Of a stretch of DNA of 64,000 nt, positions 54,829-63,422 are shown one piece after another; within the stretch, counting starts at the first letter, position 1; each line of letters opens with the position of its first letter. The DNA is taken from positions 2,604,001 through 2,668,000 of the forward strand of contig OZ253548.1 in assembly GCA_965262595.1 (NCBI GenBank), read 5' to 3'. The translations under genes were made by a program, and so were the position numbers. The stretch comes from CATQHB01 sp965262595. Lineage in GTDB: Bacteria > Chloroflexota > Dehalococcoidia > Lucifugimonadales > UBA3495. The notes under the pieces were generated by a model that searched no databases, was not told the origin of the DNA, and saw nothing but the letters and a program-made list of their open reading frames with translations.

Positions 54829-55503
54829 CTATAAGATGCGGGCAACGGCCCGAGCGGCGGCGCCATCACCGTCCAGGAGCTTGATTGGCAAGGCCCACAG
54901 CTCAAACTCCCGGCCCGCCAGTTGGTCCAGGTTTATCAGGTTTTCAATCAGGGGAATGCCCTGGCCCAGCAGCAGCCGGTGTACCGGAAAGTCGTGGATG
55001 GTGGACTGGGGGGTGGCCGGATGTTTGTCTATGGGAAAGTCCACCGCCACGGCGTTGACTCCGTTATCCGCCAGGTACGCCGCTCCTTCATTGCTCAGGT
55101 AGGGGCCCTGGGAGTAGAACCGGACACCGCCCGACTCGGCGGCGGCCCAGCCGGTAAACAGCACCACGATATTGTCCCGCACCGCATCGGGCGTACCCCC
55201 GGCCTGCTGCAAATCGGCCACCGTCAGGGGGGTCAGGCTCTGCGCCGTTTGGCGCAAGTCCAGCAGCAGGGCCGGCCCCATGTAACGTTCCAGGGGCATA
55301 TTATCCACGGTGACCCCGTCGGCGTGAAAGTGATAAGGGGCGTCCACGTGGGTGCCTATGTGGGTAGCCAGGGTCAGCTTGGTGTTGGAGCGGGCGTGGG
55401 ATTCGTGGGTATGCAGGGGTTCGGTGCAAACGCCAATCAGCCCCGGCACCGGAGCCACCCGGTCGCTGCCCAGGGTAAGGGTCAGGTCAATAAGTTCGGT
55501 CAA
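54829..55503 (-). CDS. Cyclase-family metal-dependent hydrolase
   Basis: The kynurenine formamidase/cyclase signature HxGTHxDxPxH is present as THIGTHVDAPYHFHADG. At 224 residues it is a normal member; substrates range from N-formylkynurenine to other amides. The TTG start (55503) follows GGAGG seven bases upstream. An ATG three codons before is followed at once by an in-frame stop and cannot be the start. It is 61 bases upstream of the RdgB gene on the same strand. Confidence 0.87.
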   Translation of the reverse strand: MTELIDLTLTLGSDRVAPVPGLIGVCTEPLHTHESHARSNTKLTLATHIGTHVDAPYHFHADGVTVDNMPLERYMGPALLLDLRQTAQSLTPLTVADLQQAGGTPDAVRDNIVVLFTGWAAAESGGVRFYSQGPYLSNEGAAYLADNGVNAVAVDFPIDKHPATPQSTIHDFPVHRLLLGQGIPLIENLINLDQLAGREFELWALPIKLLDGDGAAARAVARIL

Positions 55504-55584
55504 GTCATGCCTCCGTGTTCTGCCATAATTGCTCCCGGCGGGGTTGCAAACTCAATCTTCAGCCAGCCTTTCGTCTCTCTGGAT

Positions 55585-56427
55585 TTAGTCTACAGTCCCC
55601 CGAATTTCAGCTTTCGGATCGTACTTCCAGTAAACCATCTCCATCGGCAATTCCTTGAGGTCTGTCGGCGGGTCTTTGCCTTCGGGCAGTGTGGGCAGCT
55701 TTTGAAGCGTTCCCTGGTCGTGTCCCTTATAGGCAGTAACGGCGGCCGCCAGCGCGTCGAGTATGTCGTCTAATCCGACGTCAATCTTACCAACATCCTT
55801 ATAGTCGGAGTTGCAAACCCTGGAACAAGCCTTCTCGAATATCTTTGTCGCCCTGTAATCGACCGCTTGGAGAATGGATAGGCGGACCGTCTTACCTTTC
55901 AAGGTTTTCTTGGACTTCAAGGTTTTCCCTCCACTCATCGCCCAGAAGCAAAGCTCGGGATGGACTTCCTTGACTTGCGGGGTGGGGCTCGGGCTAAGAT
56001 TCAACAATGCTTTATCGACTTCGGCAATCTTCGGGCTTATGTTGAAAGCCTGTTTACTGATACCAACAGATTTTGGGGGTCCACGTCGCTTGGCATATTT
56101 ACGTTCGACATCGCTAGCGCTTGCATGGGTTCCCTGTTCCCGCGCTATATGGTCTATCGTGTGTCTGGTGGGTACCCGGAAGACGCTTGGCTTGAGGTGT
56201 TTTTTAAGTTTCCCCCTGGCCTGTGGGTCACATTCACGCTCATCCGGTCCATCCGGCAGCCCTATCGGCATATCCACCAGGATAAGCTCGGCGTCCTTGT
56301 AGTGTTCCAGCAGTTGGCCAAACTTCTCGAAGACTATGGATTCACAGAAGTTGCCGTTCTGTTCAAGCCCCACGCTGAACCAACCTCCCTTACACCCATC
56401 CACCCCGACATACTTACTCGGCGCCAT
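55585..56427 (-). CDS. DUF429-domain protein
   Basis: The N-terminus KYVGVDGCKGGWFSVGL and the acidic strand ILVDMPIGLPDGPDERECD are hallmarks of DUF429, an RNase H-like family predicted to act on nucleic acid. The central RVPTRHTID and the later LGDILDALAAA-type segment (here GLDDILDALAAAVTA) also fit. The start at 56427 follows GGGAGGTG. At 280 residues it is complete. Codon and base composition are less GC-rich than the flanking genes, so it may be a recent arrival between the cyclase gene and the sulfur cluster. Confidence 0.8.
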   Translation of the reverse strand: MAPSKYVGVDGCKGGWFSVGLEQNGNFCESIVFEKFGQLLEHYKDAELILVDMPIGLPDGPDERECDPQARGKLKKHLKPSVFRVPTRHTIDHIAREQGTHASASDVERKYAKRRGPPKSVGISKQAFNISPKIAEVDKALLNLSPSPTPQVKEVHPELCFWAMSGGKTLKSKKTLKGKTVRLSILQAVDYRATKIFEKACSRVCNSDYKDVGKIDVGLDDILDALAAAVTAYKGHDQGTLQKLPTLPEGKDPPTDLKELPMEMVYWKYDPKAEIRGTVD

Positions 56428-56523
56428 TGGGTTGCACCTCCCGAATAGGATTAGGATGAGGAACGCTTGATACACCCCTGCAATTAGCCAAGTTGCTTTT
56501 ACCCTAACTTGTACACGGGCTAG

Positions 56524-57315
56524 TTAACTCGCCTGAACCTGAATGCCGGCTTCAATGGCGCGCTCCCATTCGTCCGGATTGAAGAAGTGGGGGCCGGCCC
56601 CGCCCTGGTAGGCTACCTTCCCGTCAATGCCTACCAGGTACAGACGTTCCGGCGCCGCGCCGTAGGCTTCATCAATAGCATTATCCATTTCCTCGACGAT
56701 TATGGGTAGGCCGATATGCAGGTCCAGGCTGCAAGTTTGGGCTACCTCTTCCCGCTCGGAATAACTCTGGTGCTGACGGAAGAGGACGCCGTCCGCTAGG
56801 TTGCTGTCGGTCTGCCACCCGTCGGTGGGATGAGCTTCCTGGACGTAAACCACGAAGAACTCCACCCGGTCGCGGAACCGCTGATAAATCCGGGTCATAC
56901 GCTCAGCCTGAGCGCGGAAAGGGGGTCAAGTATAGCTGCCGAAAGCCAGAGCCACCGGCCGCTTGCCTTGAAAATCGGAGAGGCGCACCCGTTCGTCCGT
57001 ACCCAGGCGCTTAAGGGAAAAATCGATGGCGTCCTCGCCAATTCCGGGACCGGTCTCGTCTCGAACCATTATCGTTTCAAGGGCCGAAATCAGGTTTTCC
57101 GGCAGTTGGTCGCTCCAGGATTTCAGCAGTTCGCGAGCGGTAATACGTCCGCCGGGGGATGCGCTCCCGGCGGTCTCGGCGGACTCGGCGGACTCGGTAG
57201 CCGCCGCCTGAATTTCGGCTAGTACTCGTCGGAGGTCTTGCCGGTCGCCGCCGCTCAAACGGCTAAGGACACTGTCTCGTTGAGACTTTTGCATGATGTT
57301 CTCCGTGGTGTCCAA
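56524..57315 (-). CDS. Iodothyronine-deiodinase-like selenoprotein (in-frame TGA = selenocysteine)
   Basis: Reading through the TGA at 56926-56928 gives one 263-residue frame. The segment VALAFGSYT-U-PPFRAQAERM (U130) matches the deiodinase active site GSxT-U-PPF. Downstream FFVVYVQEAHPTDGWQ (EAHPTDGW at 160-167) is the diagnostic deiodinase insertion in the thioredoxin fold, and DFSLKRLGTDERVRLSDFQGK before it is the usual peroxiredoxin-like lead-in. Residues 1-70 are Ala/Ser/Glu-rich and may fold separately. Without read-through both halves lack an active protein. Bacterial members likely act as thiol peroxidases or reductive dehalogenating enzymes; thyroid hormone is not implied. It lies 70 bases after the sulfite dehydrogenase gene. 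Confidence 0.9.
56900..56914 (-). promoter_or_regulatory. Candidate bacterial SECIS hairpin of the deiodinase-like gene
   Basis: On the minus strand CGCTC and GAGCG pair around AGGCT (six bp if the A-T is counted). The stem begins 11 bases after the TGA, the same spacing as in E. coli fdhF, and the loop resembles the AGGUCU loop of that element. SelB recognition is inferred. Confidence 0.65.
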
Positions 57316-57385
57316 TTCTCCGGTCGGTTAAACCAATGCCTTCGCCCCGGCATTGGTACGGCGCACCTGGACTACCGCACCTGGA

Positions 57386-58501
57386 CTACCGCACCTGCAC
57401 TTCCACCGGAAAGACCATATTGTTGCCATAGCCGCGGCCGTCCCACTGGTTGGGAAACTCCAGCGGCTGAGTTTCACCCAGGTTGTTGGTAGCCCGGGAC
57501 ATCAGGGTGCGGCGGCCGGGGCCGGCAGGCTGCCAGCGGTACTGCCACCGATACCAGGAGTAGGCGCTGCCGGGGCTGGCAAGATCCGCCAGGTTCCAGG
57601 TGGCCCCGCCATCGACGCTGATTTCCACTTTCACAATCTCGGCCTCACCGGACCAGGCGGCGCCGGCCAGGGTATAGCCATTATCGTTATCAAGGGAGAT
57701 AACCTCCCCCGGCGCCGGGTTGGTTATGATGGACTTAACCTTCATACGGGTATGGTAGGTGTAAAAGCTCGCGTCATCCGGGCCGTTCTGAGTCATGTAG
57801 CGTTCTTTCTGGTAGAAGCCCTGAAACTCATGGTCCAATACGTGAATTCCGACCAGCCACTTTACCGAGGTCATTCCGTACCAGCCGGGTACCAGCAGGC
57901 GCAAGGGAAAGCCATGGTTGAGGGGCAGCGGCTCGCCGTTCATTTCATAGGCCAGCATCGTATCCGGATTGGTGGCTTTGTCCAGGGGCAGGCTCCGCTC
58001 GTAGGTTACATCGGGCGGGTCTCCGACGGTCTCATCCGGGCCGTGGTCGGCTCCCTCGAACATTACCTCTACCGCGTCGGGTTTCAGGCCGGCCCGGGCC
58101 AGCAAGTCGGCCAGGGACACTCCGGCCCATTCCGCATTGCCCATGATGCCGTGACCCTTAATCTGCTCCATAACCGAGCCGGTGCGGGTGGCCTTGGCCC
58201 AGTAATCGGGGACCGGGCTATTGCCGCAGCACTCAAAGGTGACCTGAAAACGGCGTTGCGCCATTTGCAGCAGCTCATCAAAGGACAGGCTCAGGGGTTG
58301 TTCCACCGCTCCATCCACCACCAGCCGGTAGGTAGCCAGGTCAATTTCCGGGGAATCCGTCCAGTGGTTGCGGATATAGAAGAGGTCGTTGGGCACCACG
58401 TCCTGCTGCAACGCCTCCGGGGGCGCGGCCCAGGTACGCAGCCCGGCGTTGGTGGGGATCAGTTGGGGCTTGATTTCGGTACGCAGATTTTGGGTAGCCA
58501 T
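57386..58501 (-). CDS. Molybdopterin sulfite dehydrogenase/oxidase-family enzyme
   Basis: The Mo-pterin domain has the cysteine ligand in FECCGNSPV (C91; family ECAGN), GHGIMGNAEWAGVSLADLL and MFEGADHGPDE. The C-terminal dimerisation domain has VKSIITNPAPGEVI and VEISVDGGATW. Together these define the sulfite oxidase family, which oxidises sulfite to sulfate. There is no Tat signal and no haem domain, so the enzyme is cytosolic or folded with a partner. The start at 58501 follows AGGAGG. The neighbouring cysteine dioxygenase and rhodanese genes support a sulfite role. Confidence 0.87.
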   Translation of the reverse strand: MATQNLRTEIKPQLIPTNAGLRTWAAPPEALQQDVVPNDLFYIRNHWTDSPEIDLATYRLVVDGAVEQPLSLSFDELLQMAQRRFQVTFECCGNSPVPDYWAKATRTGSVMEQIKGHGIMGNAEWAGVSLADLLARAGLKPDAVEVMFEGADHGPDETVGDPPDVTYERSLPLDKATNPDTMLAYEMNGEPLPLNHGFPLRLLVPGWYGMTSVKWLVGIHVLDHEFQGFYQKERYMTQNGPDDASFYTYHTRMKVKSIITNPAPGEVISLDNDNGYTLAGAAWSGEAEIVKVEISVDGGATWNLADLASPGSAYSWYRWQYRWQPAGPGRRTLMSRATNNLGETQPLEFPNQWDGRGYGNNMVFPVEVQVR

Positions 58502-58609
58502 TCTAGTCCTGCCTCCTGTCAATTCCCTTGGGTTCCGTTAGATTGCCCTGGATTCCCTTCAATAGCGGTTGGTACCTGGTCGATACCTGGAGCTAATCCG
58601 CCCGGCGAC

Positions 58610-58960
58610 TTACTCCAGATAGTCCGTCTCCAGGTCGGTGGTGGGATAGATAACCAACAGCCGCACCGGAATCCAAAGCCGGTTGACCAGCTTGTGGGGC
58701 ACACCCGGCGGCGCGAACAGGGTACAGCCGGCCCGCACCGTTTGCAGCTCGTCGCCGATGATTAGCTGCACCGCGCCGGCCATTACCATTATGGACATAT
58801 CGGTGGGGTGGGTGTGCAGCCGTCCCTGCCAACCGGGATGCAGTTCCACTTCCTTCACGGTCAACGATACCGCGCCCTGGTCCGGGGAGACCAGAGAGCG
58901 TTCCGTGCGGCAGTCCACCACCGCAGGCATCCGAATGCTGCTGTGCTCAATAATGGGCAT
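58610..58960 (-). CDS. Small cupin protein
   Basis: This 116-residue single cupin has the metal-binding box LHPGWQGRLHTHPTDMSIMVMAG (two His in GRLHTHP) and a second box TLFAPPGVPHKLVNR with the third His. It resembles regulators or small dioxygenase-like cupins; the reaction is unknown. It lies between the four-domain rhodanese and the sulfite dehydrogenase genes, with 46 and 108 bases on either side, so it is part of the sulfur cluster. AGGAG precedes the ATG. Confidence 0.78.
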   Translation of the reverse strand: MPIIEHSSIRMPAVVDCRTERSLVSPDQGAVSLTVKEVELHPGWQGRLHTHPTDMSIMVMAGAVQLIIGDELQTVRAGCTLFAPPGVPHKLVNRLWIPVRLLVIYPTTDLETDYLE

Positions 58961-59006
58961 TGGCTTTCTCCTAATCTACCTGCCTGCTGACCACGCTAAC
59001 CATGCT

Positions 59007-60698
59007 TTAGCCTTGGGCGTATTTCTCGCCCAGGGCGGTTTCCCAGCGCAGGTAGTTCATCATATCGGCGTAGTTGCGATCCGGGCCGCTGGGCACCAAG
59101 TCCGTTGGCGGCTGCATTACGCCGGACAACCCGGTTTCCTCGGGCAACCCGGCCCGGCGCCAGGCCGCCAGGCCCCCGGCCAATACGGATACGTCGGAGT
59201 AGCCCAGCTCCCGCAGAGCGGCCCCGGCCAGGGTGGAGTTCTGCCCGTCGAGGCAGGTAACGGCAACCGGAGTGTCTTTTACGGGAACCAGACCGCCGAT
59301 TTGCAGTTCCAGCCAACCCCGGGGGGCCCAGTGCGCTCCGGGAAGGTGCCCCCGGGCAAAGTCGGCGCTGGTGTCCACAAAAATCACCGCCGGCTTCGGG
59401 TTAGTCGTTCCAGTCGTTCCAGTCGTTCCAGTCGTTCCGGTCGTTCCGGTCGTTCCGGTCGTTCCGGGTTGGGGCGATTGAGGCGATTGAGGCGATTGAG
59501 GCGATTGCAAGATAGCTTGCAGTTCTTGGGGCGAAACCGATTTGACCAGCGCTTGAGCTTCATCCAGGCCCAGCGGCGCGGTGGGGGAGGCCCCGGTTTC
59601 CGCGGCCCGGCCGCTCCCGTTCCACGCGGTTACGCCGCCGGCTACGACGTAAACTTCCTGATGGCCCAATTGACGGTACCAGGAGGCGGTGATGGTGGCG
59701 CGGGCCTTGCCGTTGCAGGCAAAGACGATGGGACTGTTCTTGACTACCGCCGCCTCGTCGGAGCGCTGCACCGCCTGTCCGCCGGGGAACCAGCGGAAGC
59801 CGGGGATATGTCCGGCGGCGTATTCTTCGGCGGTTCTAACGTCAATTAAATACACCGTTTCTTCCCGGCTTAGTTCCAGCATTGCCTCCAGCGCCGGCAG
59901 ATCCAGGTAGGTGACCCCGTCTTCGGCGGCCAGCCGGTCGGCGTAGGCTTCGGCGGCGGCCAGCCCTTCCGTGGATGGTTCGGGCAGGGCAACCCGGTCG
60001 GCCCCGGACTCCAGCTCATAACCGGCCAGCACCCAGCCGGAGGTGCCGTTCTTCAGGCCAAAGATGTTGGACTGGCCCATCCGCTGCAATACGCGGGTGC
60101 CGATGATGCTGCGGGTGCGTCCGGCGCAATTTACGATAACCGTAGTGTCCGGGTCCAGGTCGGCGGTGATGTCGGTAATCCGCAGGGCCAGTTCCCCGCC
60201 GGGGACGCTGCGTCCGCCGGGGATGCAGAACCGCCGGTATTCCTCCGGCGTGCGGGTATCCAGGATTACCAGCTTGTCGCCCCGTTCAATGCGCCGGTGC
60301 AGCTCGGTGGCGTCAATCTCCGGGACGTGATGCACCGCCTCCATTTTTTCGCCGAAATCCTTGCTGGGAACGTTGACCCCCCACTCGGTAGGATAGTCGC
60401 GGCTGACCCAGCCATTGATGCCCCGTTCCAGGACGGATACCCGAGTGTAACCCAGCCGTTCCAGCGTGGCGGCAGCCAGGGCGGCCCGGCGTCCGTCATC
60501 GTCGCACAGCACCACCGGGTCGCCAGGATAGGGCATCGCCTGGGCCAGGCGAAACTCCAACTCCCGCCGGGGAATCAGAGCGGCGCCGGGGATATGCGTG
60601 CTGTTATATTCTCCGGCATCCCGGACATCAATCAGGGCGAACCGGGAGTCGCCTTCAATCAGGGCGTTCAGGGCCTCGGCGGAGATTTCCTGGGCCAT
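59007..60698 (-). CDS. Four-domain rhodanese protein
   Basis: Four rhodanese domains in one 563-residue chain carry their own loop cysteines: VVLCDDDGRRAAL, VIVNCAGRTRSII, IVFACNGKARATI and VAVTCLDGQNSTL. Each is preceded by the LIDVR/ILDTR/LIDVR/FVDTS strand. Domains 3 and 4 are joined by a linker of SPQ and GTT triplets encoded by 9-bp repeats. Loop sequences suggest sulfane-sulfur or persulfide relay rather than simple cyanide detoxification. The start at 60698 follows GGAGGTGA; a longer frame to 60782 is less likely. It follows cysteine dioxygenase on the same strand. Confidence 0.87.
   Translation of the reverse strand: MAQEISAEALNALIEGDSRFALIDVRDAGEYNSTHIPGAALIPRRELEFRLAQAMPYPGDPVVLCDDDGRRAALAAATLERLGYTRVSVLERGINGWVSRDYPTEWGVNVPSKDFGEKMEAVHHVPEIDATELHRRIERGDKLVILDTRTPEEYRRFCIPGGRSVPGGELALRITDITADLDPDTTVIVNCAGRTRSIIGTRVLQRMGQSNIFGLKNGTSGWVLAGYELESGADRVALPEPSTEGLAAAEAYADRLAAEDGVTYLDLPALEAMLELSREETVYLIDVRTAEEYAAGHIPGFRWFPGGQAVQRSDEAAVVKNSPIVFACNGKARATITASWYRQLGHQEVYVVAGGVTAWNGSGRAAETGASPTAPLGLDEAQALVKSVSPQELQAILQSPQSPQSPQSPQPGTTGTTGTTGTTGTTGTTGTTNPKPAVIFVDTSADFARGHLPGAHWAPRGWLELQIGGLVPVKDTPVAVTCLDGQNSTLAGAALRELGYSDVSVLAGGLAAWRRAGLPEETGLSGVMQPPTDLVPSGPDRNYADMMNYLRWETALGEKYAQG
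59404..59508. repeat. 9-bp tandem repeats coding the rhodanese linker
   Basis: Seven copies of GTCGTTCCR (59404-59466) and four of GGCGATTGA (59473-59508, the last ending C) encode (GTT)n and SPQ repeats on the minus strand. The frame stays open throughout. Confidence 0.92.
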
Positions 60699-60909
60699 AG
60701 TCGTTTCACCTCCGGCAGGTTGAGCAATCAGGTTGGTCATTCCGGGTCGGGCAATCGGTGTCAGGCAATCGGTTTCGGGCAATGGCGACGAGCCGTCAAG
60801 TCAGGCAACGCAAAACCCGGCTAAGTCCCCGCCGGGGAATCAGGAGGATTCATCCCGCCGGTGCGGCGGACGGCGTTCCGGCGTCTTCCCCTGGCTTAAT
60901 GCCCCCAGG

Positions 60910-61494
60910 CTAACAGTTATCGTACTTCTCCGTGGCGAAGGGGGTAATCTTGCCGGTATCCAGGCTGTAACGGCAGCGATTCAGGCCGCGCAGGTCGTTG
61001 CCGTACACGTGGATTTCCACGGTGGGCCGGTCGGTAAAATTATCCATTTGGTGAATCTCGTCCACTTCCGGGATCAGCAGGGTAACGTCTCCGGAGGTAA
61101 ACTCGGAGGTGCGGTCCTTTTCCAGCTTGGCGTAGCCGTCCATGTTGTGGTCGTCCACCCGGCGGAAGCGAGTCTCGGTCAGGGCGTTGCCCATTACGCC
61201 AATCATACCCCAGGTACCGTGGTCGTGGGGCGATGCGTGGTCGCCGGGCCCCCAGACCACCGAGGTCACCAGCAAGCCGCTCTCCCCTTGGTAGAGCGCA
61301 TAGGAGCCGTGATTGCTGCGGGGGCCGCGGCCCACCGGGACCAGAAACTCGGCAGGTATCGCCGCCGGATTGGCAACCAGCCGCTCCAACAGGGCCGAAC
61401 CCTTATCGAAGATCCTTTCCTGGTCGGGCTGTTCCTTCAGCAGGGCTTCCATTTCATCAATGAACTCGTCCAGGGAATACTTTACCGCGGTCAT
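60910..61494 (-). CDS. Cysteine dioxygenase-family protein
   Basis: This cupin-fold iron enzyme oxidises cysteine (or a related thiol such as 3-mercaptopropionate) to the sulfinate. The metal box is PHDHGTWGMIGVMG (H90, H92), with a third His later in VDEIHQMDN, and SNHGSYALYQ precedes it. At 194 residues it is a bacterial CDO-like enzyme. A Cys-Tyr crosslink cannot be judged. It begins the minus-strand sulfur cluster and is followed by the four-domain rhodanese. AGGAGG precedes the start. Confidence 0.85.
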   Translation of the reverse strand: MTAVKYSLDEFIDEMEALLKEQPDQERIFDKGSALLERLVANPAAIPAEFLVPVGRGPRSNHGSYALYQGESGLLVTSVVWGPGDHASPHDHGTWGMIGVMGNALTETRFRRVDDHNMDGYAKLEKDRTSEFTSGDVTLLIPEVDEIHQMDNFTDRPTVEIHVYGNDLRGLNRCRYSLDTGKITPFATEKYDNC

Positions 61495-61698
61495 AGTACG
61501 CCTCCTGTGGCAATTTCAGCCCATAGCTTGGGGATGTGGCAGTTGCTGACTCGTAGCAATAACAGGTACGAAAGTAAGCCAATTATGGTAGGGGGTAAAG
61601 GGGATGTCAAGGTTGGGGTTGGTGCACCCCAAGGCTATCGAATTAGGCCGAGGAATGACGGGGTCCCTCGATTCCAAATGCGATTGCCCTGATTGACG

Positions 61699-62244
61699 TT
61701 AACGCAGGATGGAGTCTATGAAGGTCTGGTCAAACTGAACCCTCTCGTCAGCCTCTTGCCATAGGTCGTTGTGCGGCCGCTCTCCGTGAAATAACTTTAC
61801 CAAGACTCCTTCAGATTTGGCGGCGGTAACAGCCGGAATGAAATCGCTATCTCCGGCAACGATAATGGCTTCCTGGATATTTTGCTTGGCAGCCAGTTGA
61901 ACCAAATCTACGCCCAACAAAATATCTACCCGTTTTTGTTCAAATCTGCGCTGCCCCGATTGATCATAACGGAGCGCTAGCCGGCCAAGACGCACCATGT
62001 ACCTGGGTAGTCTTTCCAACGAGGTAAAGAACCTTCTCTGTGATGAATATCTTGCACTTTCCTCGCTGGTGGGAGGATCCCCTTGATGTACCGGGCAGTG
62101 ATAATAGTATGTTCTAAGTATGTCCGATTCACCAGCCACTGCTTTTGATAGCGCCTGATAGTCTATCCGGGCATTCTGGAATTCACTCCTAAGCACATTA
62201 TCTAAATAGGCGCCATCTATGAAAATTGCGACTCGGTTAGCCAC
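61699..62244 (-). CDS. NYN-domain (PIN-like) protein
   Basis: The 181-residue protein has the NYN nuclease pattern: VAIFIDGAYLDNVL (first Asp), KRVDILLGVDLVQLA (central Asp) and AIIVAGDSDFIPAVTAAKSEG (GDSDF). Such proteins are predicted RNases of the LabA/DUF88 type. The GTG start (62244) follows AAGGAGG. It lies alone, just downstream of a palindromic terminator. Confidence 0.86.
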   Translation of the reverse strand: MANRVAIFIDGAYLDNVLRSEFQNARIDYQALSKAVAGESDILRTYYYHCPVHQGDPPTSEESARYSSQRRFFTSLERLPRYMVRLGRLALRYDQSGQRRFEQKRVDILLGVDLVQLAAKQNIQEAIIVAGDSDFIPAVTAAKSEGVLVKLFHGERPHNDLWQEADERVQFDQTFIDSILR

Positions 62245-62261
62245 TGAACCTCCTTAAAGGG

Positions 62262-62291
62262 AAAGCGGCACGGGTTAACCCGTGCCGCTTT
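62262..62291. terminator. Perfect 30-bp palindrome, probable terminator
   Basis: AAAGCGGCACGGGTT and its exact complement are joined head to head (62262-62276 with 62277-62291), giving a stem of at least 13 bp with a tight loop. It lies between sucD and the NYN gene and probably ends the sucC-sucD transcript. Confidence 0.7.
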
Positions 62292-62438
62292 TACAAGAAA
62301 TACTATCCTGACGTGCGCCGTAGCGGACACCAGGGAAAATAACACTATTAGGGTATCAATGTTTGCCTAGTATGTCAACCGCTTCAGCCGCACCGGACAA
62401 GGTTGTTAAGACACAAACCGGTGTGCCTTACTTATATC

Positions 62439-63323
62439 CTATCCCATCCCCTGCAACACCGCCTGAGCGGTGGCGCCGATGTCGGCCGGGGTGGGAATAA
62501 TATGGGCGCCTGCCTCGCGCATCGCGGCGACTTTCGCCTCGGCCCGCGCGCTGTCCCCGGTGATGATGGCTCCGGCGTGGCCCATGCGCTTGCCGGTCGG
62601 GGCGGTAGCCCCCACGATGAGGGTGCAGACCGGCTTGTTGATTTCCGCCTTAATGCAGGCGGCCGCCTCCTGCTCCATCGTCCCGCCAATTTCGCCGATG
62701 AAAACAATCAGGTCGGTGTCCGGGTCGGCCTCGTACAGGCGCAGCACTTCGGAAAAGCTGGTGCCGATGATGGGGTCGCCGCCGATGCCGACGCAACTGG
62801 ATTGGCCGATGTTCAGGCCGGTAAGCTGGGCCACCGCCTCGTAGGTCAGGGTGCCGCTGCGGGAAACTACGCCCACCCGCCCCGGCAGATGGATGTTGCC
62901 GGGCATTATGCCCACCTTGCAACGAGCGCCGGGGTTAATCATCCCCGGACAGTTGGGGCCGATCAGCCGCACCGGCATTTTCTCGATGTATCGGGAGATT
63001 CGGGCCATATCCTGCACCGGCACCCCCTCGGTAATGCAGGCAATCAGGGGCACGCCGGCGTCGGCGGCTTCGGCGATGGCGTCCGGGGCAAAGGGCGGCG
63101 GGACAAAAATCAGGGACACGTTGGCCCCGGTTTCCCGCACCGCTTCCTCCATCGAATTGAAGACCGGAACCTTTTCGTCAAAAAGCTGCCCGCCCCGGCC
63201 GGGGGTGACTCCGGCCACCACGTTAGTGCCGTAGGCCATGCCGGCCCGCGCGTGAAAACTGCCCTCCCGCCCGGTAATGCCCTGGACGACGATGCGGGAT
63301 TCCGCGTTCAATAAAATACCCAT
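62439..63323 (-). CDS. sucD: Succinyl-CoA ligase alpha subunit
   Basis: SucCD makes ATP or GTP while converting succinyl-CoA to succinate in the TCA cycle. The CoA-binding motif is VVQGITGREGSFHA, and the phosphorylated histidine lies in KRMGHAGAI. IGIGGDPIIGTSF and IGEIGGTMEQEAA (with the conserved glutamate) are also present. At 294 residues it is full length. The beta-subunit gene precedes it on the same strand, 99 bases upstream. Confidence 0.95.
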   Translation of the reverse strand: MGILLNAESRIVVQGITGREGSFHARAGMAYGTNVVAGVTPGRGGQLFDEKVPVFNSMEEAVRETGANVSLIFVPPPFAPDAIAEAADAGVPLIACITEGVPVQDMARISRYIEKMPVRLIGPNCPGMINPGARCKVGIMPGNIHLPGRVGVVSRSGTLTYEAVAQLTGLNIGQSSCVGIGGDPIIGTSFSEVLRLYEADPDTDLIVFIGEIGGTMEQEAAACIKAEINKPVCTLIVGATAPTGKRMGHAGAIITGDSARAEAKVAAMREAGAHIIPTPADIGATAQAVLQGMG

Positions 63324-63422
63324 GCTTGGCGCCTGCTCCTGGTTAGCTTTTGGTTAGCTTCCGGTGGTCTCCGGCTTATCGCGTGGCCGGTTCTTCCCCG
63401 TGCAAAAGGCTGCCGGGGGCGG

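Noticed and set aside
57353..58765. Plus-strand frame of 470 codons opposite the sulfite dehydrogenase gene
   Set aside because: Same GC-driven shadow effect; no ribosome site or recognisable domain.
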